Source: Platynereis dumerilii (Eukaryota; Annelida; Polychaeta; Phyllodocida; Nereididae). Taken from it: 64,000 nucleotides of DNA. A model generated the notes under the pieces. That model was not told the DNA's origin, did no database searches, and saw only the letters and a program-made list of their open reading frames with translations. Made by a program: the position numbers and the translations under genes. The stretch is taken from NCBI GenBank assembly GCA_026936325.1, contig JAPTHN010000001.1, positions 74,903,380 through 74,967,379 on the forward strand, written 5' to 3'. Below are positions 42,030 through 51,909 of this stretch, piece by piece (position 1 is the stretch's first letter; the number at the start of each line of letters is the position of its first letter).

Positions 42030-42305
42030 TTATTAAATGGAAATCCTTTGGCATAATTAGTCATTTTGTTAATTATAAAAATAAAACATCCTTCCGTGCG
42101 TACTTTTGTCATCTCATCTTCTGGTTCTATTCTTCTATCTTCAAAGTACTTTTCAAGCTGATCTTTGCCGTCAATGTTAAAGATCTCATTCTCCATATCT
42201 TTCACAAATATCTTCAGATCCCTGGTCCAGGTCGCTGTGATTTTTCCTTTCTTTTTTAACTGTCTGCGTTGATAGTACAGTTGCCTTTCTTCTTCTGACA
42301 GATCT
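42030..42305 (-). pseudogene. FP-domain-like ORF1 remnant of a retroelement
   Basis: The minus strand stays open through LSEEERQLYYQRRQLKKKG, ATWTRDLKIFVK and EIFNIDGKDQLEKYF. The WTRD-x-KIFVK pattern after a basic helix resembles the C-terminal FP-type domain found in some LINE ORF1-like proteins. Both ends are missing and the assignment is by eye. Confidence 0.4.
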
Positions 42306-42307
42306 TG

Positions 42308-42518
42308 TGGGGAGGGAAGGTTGGTCTAGTGTTAGCGTGCTGGGCTGCCAATCTCTGGGTCCAGGGTTCGAATCCAGCTCTTGCCGGGTCACCTGGGCCT
42401 ATGTTGGATGGCTGTTTCAATCATCCTTTGCCTCATTGCCGTGTCCTCCTCCTGTTCTAATTAGCCTACCAAGTGCATAAATACAGGACGTAAAGCCCCA
42501 ATCATCCATCCATCCATC
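42308..42518 (+). mobile_element. SINE family A, well-preserved copy
   Basis: The A-box-like TGGTCTAGTGTTAGCGTGC, B box GGTTCGAATCC, full body and ATCC tail are all present. It separates the FP-like remnant from the TatD-like segment. Confidence 0.88.
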
Positions 42519-42524
42519 CCGCTC

Positions 42525-43126
42525 CTCGGCGTTCCCCATAAAGCAGTGGAGCATGATGGGTGTTGTTGGTAACGCTGTAGCCCTCAAGATGTCCAGGGCA
42601 TCCAGGAAGGTACTGTTTCCCCTGCAGCTGCGACAATGAAGGATGATGGGCATCTCTGCAGGTCGCCACTCCATCAACGTCGCCAAGTTGTTCTACTGTG
42701 CCAGCCTCTGAGAGGGGGCTGGCCCACGGGTATAGTCCAAACCCACCTCTCCGAGACCGACACAACGTGGATGACGTAGGATCTCTCGCAGGCGACGGAT
42801 GTTCCCATCGGCAATCGTCAGCTGGGTGGGGTGGATACCAGCTGTTCCATATGTATATATCGAGGGTCTTCATTTACTCTTCTCTCGAATTTGGGCCAGC
42901 AGCAGAGGAAGACGAAGTTCGCTATCATAGTCGATAGCTGCAGAGGCACATCCCAGTTTGTTCCCTCGTATGCTGTCAGGTCGGTCTGGTCCAGGTGGCA
43001 GTGAGCATCCGCTGTGTAGGTGATGCGACGAAGGCTCCTCCTCACGTTCATGTATCCTCGCCTCTCTCCTCTAGCTATGTCTACACAGACGTATTCTCCT
43101 ACATGGGTGAGGATTGAAGTGAGCAC
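42525..43126 (-). pseudogene. TatD-like metal-dependent hydrolase fragment
   Basis: TatD-family enzymes are metal-dependent nucleases with a TIM-barrel fold. The minus strand shows the metal-binding start DAHCHLD, then GLGEVGLDYTRG (the conserved Glu), PIILHCRS and IMLHCFMG (His ligands), in family order. One frame change separates DAHCHLD from the rest, and one in-frame stop lies between GLGEVG and PIILHC. The 3' end is lost at the SINE. It could be a decayed host gene or a retrocopy. Confidence 0.7.
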
Positions 43127-43619
43127 CTAGAAATGAAGAAGGCAGGAAACACTTCCGGGGGGGGCGTGGGGCGAGATGGACAGATCTTTCTTGATGACGA
43201 GTTTCAAATACGGGGTTTGAGGCAGTCATCTCAACTGCATGCGTCAATGGGTAAAACCTGTAAAATAGATGTTTCTTTAGTAATCTCGGTAAGCCAAATA
43301 CAACATTAAGACACTTTGACTGCCATTATGTAAAAGATATTCATTATAATTGTGGAACATTACCTTGAAATCAACCAAAATATCCCAATGATGTGCTCCT
43401 CCCTACACCAATTCTTCTAGAGCAAGTAACACTGATGGCCCTGAGAATTTGCCAGACTCGTCCCATTTATCCTACGAAAGTGCCCCTAAAATAAAAAAAG
43501 ACAATCAAGCATCAGCAACTTTTCATGTACATAGGCCTACATATAGATTACTAATAACAAATGTATGGTATCGTAATACAGAACACTAATAATACAGTTA
43601 GTTATGAACCTTTGCATGT
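43127..43619. other. Spacer with the last Merlin-like exon remnant
   Basis: On the minus strand near 43440-43490 an acceptor-like TTTTATTTTAG precedes GHFRRINGTS, matching RRINGRS after the intron of the other Merlin-like copy. The rest is unrecognised. Confidence 0.5.
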
Positions 43620-44297
43620 TTCCAGGCTCCCTCAATACGATTAGTATTGACCTGTACCACTTCCCCGTCCCAATATTTTTGTAGGTGGCTTTAAAACAGA
43701 ACTATTTGTGCTCAACCGAGAATGTTGGTAGCCCTGTTGGTTGAGCTTGTTACAGGCTAGCCATCCATCTGTGTATATGGTAGATCCAACTTCAACATTG
43801 TCTGTGATGATCAAAAGTAATGTCTTGGCATCTCTTTTGTTGTCTACTGGAAATAAATTCAAACGGTTGGACTCTCTTTCCACCAGGCCCACAATCCAGA
43901 TTCGTTTTCCCAAAGGCGCACCCCTGTGATTTCATCAACTTCAACTGTTCCAGTAAATTTAGTTGTTCTAACGCGGGCGCATAAAATTCAATGCACAGAT
44001 CCCTTATAAAGTTGGCCCAATCAATTGCTGTGGTTTTGTAATGCATTCCATTTGCTTTTGCACATGAATAGAGAGATGAGCACTGACATATTGGTAGATT
44101 AACATCATTATGCCTTGGAGGTGTATGTGGGAATGACTTAACAAAGAGTGCCTTTGTATGGAAGTCTCATGTCTCTTGCGGCATCTCCAAGAAAAGGCAT
44201 CAATGGACCTCGATCTAGCATTCAGGTTGCGAGGAGAAAACAGCCAGGGCTGCCACATGTCATCTCTGAAGCTAGCAAATTTGCCCTCTGCATCCAC
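43620..44297 (-). pseudogene. Merlin-like (ISXO2/IS1016-type) transposase, decayed copy
   Basis: This DDE transposase relates to bacterial IS1016 and eukaryotic Merlin elements. Visible parts in order: a CGSPGC zinc-binding remnant, SWRCRKRHETSI, TTAIDWANFIRDLC, VEVDE (first Asp), WIVGLVERESNRLNLFPVD, STIYTDGWLACNKL (second Asp) and NTNRIEGAWKHAK (Glu). Several frame changes separate them, and the segment after VEVDE is shortened. A donor-like GTTCAT follows WKHAK. Confidence 0.75.
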
Positions 44298-44692
44298 TAA
44301 GTGAAGATGGACTGCTTGGCCATCAATATCAGTGTAAAATTATAAATGTTAACTATGCAATCTAATGTTGAAGTAGCAATTTCATGTGCTTAAAGGCGTG
44401 ACGCCCAAGGTGACATATCATCTGCTTTCCTACTTTTTCTGCCCTGGTTAATGCCACTAGCCTCTGCTCAAGTGATACAGTGTATCAGGCAAAATCCTAT
44501 AGTCCCATAAGACATATGTTTATTGTTGTCTTTACCCAACAAACAAACATATTTCTAAACTAAAGATTTATGTAATCGTATCACAAGTAAACATGAATTA
44601 AATCATAGTAAATGCAAGATCCTGGAAATTATGAATAATAAACCAAAAAATCCTGCTAAATGCCCTAGCATACTTTAAAAGGTGCAACAATT

Positions 44693-45141
44693 ATATTTAC
44701 CTCAGTAACGTTTGATAGTGAAATCAAGCCATTCATATCTTCGGTTGGAGATATTCCAACCATACAGGTTACACTGGCAACCTTCTTCAAAGTGCTGGAA
44801 GAGTCGCTGGAAGTGTTTGTGGTAAGGTGAATAAGGAACAAACACATTGCGCTGAAAGAGCCACTTCTTGTCGCCCACTATGTCTTGGATGTCCGTCCAC
44901 AGCTGGCAAATTTGGCTTTTCTGTCTTGCAGTGGAAATGTCAAAGTGCAGTGTGAGAGTGAGCTGAGATTTTCACCAATGCTGTTTGTGTAAGCCTCATG
45001 TTGTGTAGTGATGAAATAACTAATAATCACTAAATCCACCAGTTTGCAATAAGCTGGAACCAATACAGGACGTTCGGGGAACTTTGTCATCCCATGCAGT
45101 GATGTATAAGTGGTCACCGTGGCCATTATTTTGTTTAACAT
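44693..45141 (-). pseudogene. Companion ORF upstream of the decayed Merlin-like transposase
   Basis: The first part is open from MLNKIMATVTTYTS. After one frame change it continues WTDIQDIVGDKKWLF, HFQRLFQHFEEGCQCNLYGW and RRYEWLDFTIKRY, then a stop right before a donor-like GGTAAAT. The pattern HF-x3-FQ-x-x-EEG-x4-LY-x-x-N-x4-YE-x-LD is shared with 50183-50521, also just upstream of a Merlin-like transposase. Function unknown. Confidence 0.6.
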
Positions 45142-45775
45142 GTATTGCCTATAGGATTAGACCCCTCCAATCAAAATATAACTCGAATATGCATCTCCTA
45201 AAAAAAACTACCTATTTTTTTCTCTAACCCTATCACATATATCGCCCTCTTCAGATTGTATTATAAGTTAAATAAAATAACTTATAAAGAGCAGTAGTAA
45301 CTGTAGTGCACAACAAAAACCTGTTCTGTCGCTCTATATATGCTCCTGATTTAGGCCCCTGAGGGGCCTATTTCTTCCAGCTGTCCAAAAGTGTGACAAC
45401 TTACCTATACTGTCCCACTAAATAACTGGCTTTAAGTTTGTGTGACAAGCACTACCTGGTGGTGTTTTGTGATATTTTTTATTTTATTTCTTTATTGAGC
45501 CTCCAAAGATGGGGAAAACATATCACTGTCAGTACATATAGCAATAGCGGGGTAAAACATGATAATAAAAGATGACATAAAAGGCAGAATATAGTAAATA
45601 TTCAAATGCCTTGGTTAGTAGAATAAAAGCACATATTCTGGTGCCCAGGGTTTAACATAGTTATCATGCAGTGCCAAGTACCTGATTGTATCTGATATAC
45701 CATCACTTTGAAACTTAAATGTAACTTTTTCATATTTATATAAACACCATTGGATTATGACCATGAGAAATAAGT
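45142..45775. other. Right flank of the first Merlin-like copy
   Basis: Sequence at about 45340-45396 (read on the minus strand AAATAGGCCCCTCAGGGGCC) resembles the terminal repeat of the larger Merlin-like element (AAATAGGGCCCTCAGGG). It is likely the 5' end of the decayed copy; no matching left end was found. No gene is seen in the rest. Confidence 0.5.
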
Positions 45776-46047
45776 GGCCATATCCTGATATAGGGCCCTC
45801 GGGTGTCCGGACTATTTTTTAGTCATAATAATTAGTAATTATGTAGGTTAGGTAAGTAGTTATTCATTTCATGATTAGTTCAGGACCCTCTGGGTTCTGA
45901 CATGTACGAGTCTGGATTTTAGGACAGTAAAAAGTATTAATACTCACAACAATCTCCCTGTGAGCCTGACTGTTGAGTTGCTTTCGCAAATATACACATA
46001 TAATTATCACATAAAACAGACACTATTACATATCAATTGAGGTCAAC

Positions 46048-46053
46048 TTTATT
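46048..46053 (-). terminator. Poly(A) signal AATAAA downstream of the Merlin-linked exons
   Basis: A minus-strand AATAAA lies about 122 nt past the TGA at 46175-46177, consistent with a 3' end for the spliced unit in this element. Confidence 0.5.
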
Positions 46054-46174
46054 AAACTACGTTATTGTCTTCATACTCTATATCATATACGAAAATAAAA
46101 ACAAAGCAACACATGGGTCATTCTCTTCACATCAGGCATGTCCGCGACAGACACTGGGCTTCTTATTTCGTCAT

Positions 46175-48331
46175 TCAGGATGTAAAGTCGCTGTCATCTG
46201 TCATGAGCACTGCAAAAAAGATAAACATACAGTTAGTGATGGCATACATTCATCAACACAGTGAAGAAAGCAGGTAACTGTCACGCAGATGAAATATCAT
46301 ACCAAAGTTCTTGGGTCGGCTGCCTGTTTGTCGGGTATCAGGTCAACTAGTAACCATGCCAACTAGTAACCAAACCAACTGGTAACCAACCAACTAGTAA
46401 CCAACCAACTGGTAACCAAAAACCCTACCAAATAGTAACCATCCTTTTTTTGTGGGGTACCAAATCGTAACCATGCGTTTAAATCAATTTCATGACCATG
46501 CCAACTGGTAACCACCAAATTCTTGCCAACTACAAAGTCGTAACAAAAACTAAATAAGATTTTAACCCAAGAGATCTCTGTAAATTTAATTAATAAATGA
46601 TAACATGTGTTTATTCAAGGATATATCATCCAAATATAAATTATCTAAATCAAAATATATAGAATTACATAGAATTACAATGATAGCATAGCTGAAATAC
46701 TGTTAAATATGATTTGGTTACGAGTAGGTTCATTCTGATTTTCGCTGGTTACCAGTTGGCAAGAGGGCAATTCCGTAAACTCCGATTTACATATTTGACA
46801 CTTTAGCAGCTTGTGTAGCCCTACCACATACCTTAGCTATTTCATTGCTATCCAGGCATGAGGCCAGGTAATAGGGGTATAACACAAGCCCTCAAACAAA
46901 GCTCCTAGTGCAACAGGCGCTGAGCTATGTCAGAATATCAGTGTTTCGGACGTAGATCATGTGATGTACGTCCGAAACGCTGATATTTTAGACGTACATC
47001 AGCTCCTGTTGCACTTATAGTTTCGGGTGGTAGCTTATCTGATACCCCTATTACCTGGCCTCATCCCTATTTAACAAAGAAATAGCTGAGATACATTGGT
47101 AGGACTACACAAGCTGTTAAAGTGTCAAATCTGTAAATCGGAGTTTATGGAATTGCCCAAGAGTCACTGGTTACGAGTTGGTATACAACTTTCTTTTTTT
47201 GGTTACTACTTGGCCATGGCCTACTGATTACTAAAGGCCATGGTTACTACTTGGTTGGGCAAAATCAAAAATGGTTACGAGTTGGTTTGGTTACCACTTG
47301 GCATGGTTACTAGTTGACCCGTATTCGTTTTTCGGCTGCTGATACTCTAGCCTTTCTTCTGGGATGGGGCTGAAAGTAAGCGATACATATACATGTATTA
47401 TACAAATACTGTAATTTTTTGAAATGCATTTGGGGCTGCCTGATGCAATAGGTCATCATGACACATGACGATGACACAGAATGTGAGACATACAACTTGT
47501 TTACATTCCACCATTACACACCCCTCGTTATTTGCTGCCTAATGTCTTGAATTTGGTTTTAACTTGTTTAATAAGACTGCACAGTTAAGTAATGATAACA
47601 ATTAAATTATCATTATTGCAGGTTTCACAAATAGTTTTACCTCTCTTCTTCTTCGGTGTCTTGCTTGACGGTACAAAATCATCGGAATCTGCAAATTGTA
47701 GTGGTACATTACTCCAACTATTTATAAACATAATATTCCTTACAGTATATTTCTTTTTTATGTGTTCACTTCTACTGAGTGTAATAAATCATTACTACGA
47801 CATTTTCACTGAACATAATAAACAGTGCTTAAAAAGATATCAATGCCACTAATATATAGTCAACATCTATATGATACTAATAATCATTGTTAAAAACAGT
47901 TTAGAACAATTACTGAAGAATCCAATTTCAAACCAATAATAAAGGGCACAGCTGTATATTGTGAGGCATATGACACATGAAAAATATATATAAATTATGT
48001 GTATGATGCAGTTTATTGTTAAAGTACATTTCAATTTTACAACATGATATTGTCATTGTATAGACCACACAGTAAATTATTCCAAATATATTTATGGCAT
48101 ATGTATTGTAGTTCCTTTACAAATCAGAATATTGTTAACAATGCATAGCTAAATAATGAGATTACCTTCTTCCACTTCACGCGAGGGGCCAGCAACTGGA
48201 CTGGCTCTTGTGGCTTGACTTGTCCTTTTGTTTCGTCTCTCCTGTTGAAGACTCCCCCTTCTGGTCGCCCTGGGTGGCTCCTCACCTCCACTGCTGAGAT
48301 CGGAACTACTGTCATACCTCATGACTTGGGC
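46175..48331 (-). CDS. Three phase-consistent 3' exons in the Merlin-like element (acidic/basic tail)
   Basis: Exons 48166-48331, 47641-47688 and 46175-46209 each have AG acceptors, GT donors and matching phases (both introns phase 1). They encode MRYDSSSDLSSGGEEPP, DSDDFVPSSKTPKKKR and VLMTDDSDFTS then stop. The tail alternates acidic DSD motifs with a PKKKR stretch resembling a nuclear localisation signal. How it joins the transposase is unclear: the preceding exon ends in a phase that does not match. It may be the transposase C-terminus or a separate product. Confidence 0.5.
46341..47319. mobile_element. TIR element with subterminal GGTTACTAGTTGG repeats
   Basis: The ends are GGTCAACTAGTAACCATGCC and its exact complement. 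Both subterminal regions repeat the motif CCAACTAGTAACC with small variations, six or more times on the left. A hairpin MITE (46766-47157) is nested inside. It lies in an intron-like gap between the last two Merlin-linked exons. No convincing target duplication was found. Confidence 0.8.
46766..47157. mobile_element. Hairpin MITE, copy 2
   Basis: This is homologous to 35630-36021, with ends GGCAATTCCGTAAACTCC and complement. A perfect 6-bp duplication, CAAGAG, lies at 46760-46765 and 47158-47163. The centre has an extra GACGTAGATCATGTGATGTA segment relative to copy 1. Confidence 0.88.
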
Positions 48332-48596
48332 CTGGAAAAGGGTCACATACACTTGATTATTACATACATTTCCAAACCTGTCAACATTTCACAATTTAGA
48401 GAATTAATAATTAATATATTACATCTGAGGATGCACTTAGTTGCTGTAAGTTTAGAGAATAATAAGCTGCATGATATATATATCTTGGCCTTCATTATTA
48501 TGTAAGTTTGTCATAAAAATTCGTAAAGGGCATCCATTATAAATGTAACATTTTATATTTAATGTAAACTTCTGCAGTTGTTGTGTCTCAACTTAC

Positions 48597-49791
48597 CTTT
48601 GATTTGCCTGACCAAGTTGGAAAAACCGGCCTTGTCGCAATGAATTCTGGTCTAGCGGATAATAGGTTGATATGAGTTGCAAAAAATACGAAATTCTGTG
48701 ATCCCTCTCCCAATTTTGCCACATCACTTCGCACAAGTGTCCCTCCAAGTTGTCTTGTGATCTTCCATTAATTCTTCTAAAATGAAAGAAATGGTGCAAT
48801 ATAACTTATGATAAACCTTAAAAAACATAAGACAAGAAAATAAATGGTACAATCTAAGATATGATAAACCTTAAAAAACATAAGGCAATGAACCTAGCAT
48901 TACAAGTATACTTCTCCAATGTTGCATGTTTACCTTTGCATGTTTCCATGCGCCCTCAATCATATTGGTGTTTACTACGACTTTCTCTCCTTTTTCGACA
49001 TTCTGGTAATGGCACTGAAATGCATGTTTGTGCTCTACAGTGAAGTGCCTAAATCCATAGTTGTTTAGATTTCTGTAGGCTGCCCAACCGTCTGTATAGA
49101 TAGTGGAATTATGTTCTACATTAGCTTGAATCAGAGGGATCAAGGTATCTTCATCCCTGGTATCTACAGGAAATAGTTTGATCCTGTTGGTGGACCTTTC
49201 CACAAGGCGAAGAATCCACATTTTCTGGCCTGTTGGGTTCCCCCTGTGATGTTTTATCTTTCTGCCAAAGAGGCTCTCGTCTACCTCAATTATCCCTTCA
49301 AATTTGGTTACTGCTACAATCCGGAAATAATATTCTATGAAGATGTCCCTACAGAAATTTCCCCAGTCAACCGCCGTGCTACCATAGGCCATGGAGCTGA
49401 CATTAGCACAGTGAAGGAGGGAGGCACCACTCAACATAGTTCAATAAAAAATTGAAAAGATCAGGCAGTAGCAAGTGCGAGCGTTCGAAAAAGGAATATT
49501 TCCTGATCGTGGTGGCATGTCTTGCCGGCAGCGCCATTCTATGCCATCAATCCTAGATGCCCTGCAGTTAAGTCTGCACCGGGCATTGCATCCTGCGTGG
49601 CCACAAAGCATTTCCTTTGCCAATAAGTTATGATTTTGAAACCACTGCACAAAACTCTCCTGGCCTGATAACAGAAGGCCATACCTATTGTAAGGGTTCT
49701 CCATGTCTAAGAAACTAGATTCTTGCAGATTCTCATTTAATAGTCTGTTTGCCCAGAGGAACCTGCCCTCAGTTCTTCTGGCTGCTGCCAT
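48597..49791 (-). pseudogene. Merlin-like transposase with intron, larger element
   Basis: N-terminal part (from ATG 49791): a GQESFVQWFQNHNLLAKEML lead-in, CGHAGC zinc-binding residues and IEWRCRQDM. After a frame change near 49440-49500 come GSTAVDWGNFCRDIF, IIEVDESLFGRK (Asp), MWILRLVERSTNRIKLFPVD, STIYTDGWAAYRNL (Asp), HKHAFQCHYQN and NTNMIEGAWKHAK (Glu), so the DDE triad is present. A donor (GTAAAC) follows at 48933. The next exon, RRINGRSQDNLEGHL, ends at 48597 with a strong donor, but its acceptor looks damaged. It is nearly intact but not functional as read. Confidence 0.78.
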
Positions 49792-50182
49792 TGAAATGTA
49801 ACTATCAAGCCAATAATATTACTGCCTGCCTTTCTGAACTCTGAGATATGAATGATTTCCCCCCAAAAATTATTCAAGTGGCTTAAAGGAGGTGCTAAAC
49901 CCTATATCCCATAGCATATGTGACTGTTTGGACTAAAGGCTAATAACTTGCAAAAAACATTGATTTCAACAACATATGAACAACATTGTTATTGTTTATT
50001 GTTATATCACTTATATAGCGCTACCATCACCCTGGCGGGCATTCTGGTGCACTTTACAATGAATTGTACAGTTGTTGAATAAATAAACAAATGCAACATT
50101 AAAAATAAAGTCAGGTTAAATATCTAAAAAATAAGTAATACTTTTACTTACCAATGACAATATTACATGTTTACACAAATCT

Positions 50183-50521
50183 TCATTTGGGTGTTCCATC
50201 CAGATACTCATTCTGCATATTATGAAGATTGAACGAGTAGAGTCTGTAGCGCTTCCCTTCTTCCAAATATTGAAAAAAAGCAACAAAATGCCTGTGTTGT
50301 GAACTCCCTCTCGCAAAAGAATGTCTGAGTTCAAACCACTCATATAAGAGCTCTGGATCAAGTCCATTAACCCAAGCAAATGCACCAATCAAAATTCTCT
50401 GCCAATGGTTAGGAGGCTTGGCCCACATGCCTTTTCTGACAGCATAAGGCCAATGTTTAATAGGGCCTACAATGTCCTGTAACAGTTGCCAATGAGTAAA
50501 TACTTTGCTTTTTCCAGACAT
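50183..50521 (-). CDS. Companion ORF upstream of the Merlin-like transposase, intact 112 codons
   Basis: The frame starts ATG at 50521 and ends TGA at 50183. It reads HWQLLQDIVGPIKHWPYAVR, WQRILIGAFAWVNGLDPELL, HFVAFFQYLEEGKRYRLYSF and NEYLDGTPK. A good donor (GTAAGT) lies about 30 nt after the stop. A diverged relative precedes the other Merlin-like transposase (44693-45141), so the pairing is not chance. It is either an alternative N-terminal exon or a second transposon protein. No known domain is recognised. Confidence 0.6.
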   Translation of the reverse strand: MSGKSKVFTHWQLLQDIVGPIKHWPYAVRKGMWAKPPNHWQRILIGAFAWVNGLDPELLYEWFELRHSFARGSSQHRHFVAFFQYLEEGKRYRLYSFNLHNMQNEYLDGTPK

Positions 50522-50811
50522 ATCTCAACACTCTTAAAGAAGAAAACTGACTGAATGAATGATACTGAGGAAGGTCTATTTAATGAGATTAATATTAGGC
50601 TTGTTTCTTGTTATATTGTGGAAAATAGCCATATTAAATTTAATATATATACTGTGAATACTGAAACAAGATAAATCTACTAGATGTTCACTGTTATAAA
50701 CAGTGGTTAAACATATGCATGCTACAAATATATTGTGAACATGTATGTGATGGAAATAATTGTTGGTAAAACATTTCTAAACAATGGCTCAAGAGTAAAA
50801 TGGTATTTTGA
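50522..50811. other. Gene-free stretch of the Merlin-like element
   Basis: This A/T-rich sequence lies between the companion ORF and the nested LINE 3' end. It may hold the transcription start of the Merlin gene, but no signal is clear. Confidence 0.4.
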
Positions 50812-51909
50812 TTTTATTTTATTTAATCAACAAATTTATCAGTGCATATACAACGAATGTGCGACATACTATGAAACAACCAGAAATGGCTCAATGAAAT
50901 GGAAATGAAGTATATACAGTGATGAAAATGCTAGGATGGCCCACGAAAGCTTCATAGCTTATTTCCAGCGGGGTCCTGAGAAATGATACACAAGAAGGCA
51001 GCATGAGTTGTGTGATTAGTGGTTGACTAGGGTAAATTGTGCATGTTTATACAGGTGCTTTTAAGTGATTGATTATTTGACTCCAGAGTATCACAGTCCG
51101 TAGCTTAAGCCATGGTGTACAAGATGTTGTTTAACGGAAAATTCAAAGCTGTTATAGTCTGATTTGGCTTTGATGTCATTAGGTAAAGCATTCCATGATT
51201 TTATCGAATTATAATAGAATGACTTGTCAGCAACTTTATTATTGGAAGAGGTTGGAATTTGGAAGTTGTACTGACATCCTCGAGTATTGTATCTATGTAC
51301 TTCATTAACTCTAGTAAAAAACGGACTGAGGTACTGGAGTGTTTCTATAAAAGACTTTATGTACAATGTTTAGACTTAGCTGATGGACTCTGCATTTGAC
51401 ATTCATGAAATTAATTTGCTTAAATTCTGTTGTTCCAATATGATCGTAATTCCCTTTATCGAGTATGAAGCGCATCATTCTATTCTGAATAACCTGTAAC
51501 TTGCGTTGGAGATCTTTAGTCAGATGGAAATACCATGACATGCAAGCATAATCTATTTGGCTTTGTACAAGTGACAATGACAAGTCTCTACTTAGTACAT
51601 GCTTATGCCTATACAGGAACTTTAATCTGCCATTTGCTTTATTGATGATGGCTCTAATGCAGTCATTACCAGATAGATTACTATCAAGTATTGAGCCCAG
51701 ATACTTTACTTCATTCGTACCTTTAATTTCGGTATCGTTAAAACGAACACAGAAGCTCTCTACCCGTCTTGCTTTCCTTTTGGAGGCGAACAGAACAGCC
51801 TCACATTTATCTGAGTGCAAACAGAGCTTATTTTCTATCAGCCACTGGTTTACCAATTTCAGTTCTGATGCTAGTACTTTGTCAATGTTCTTTGGGTCCT
51901 TGTCTGCAT

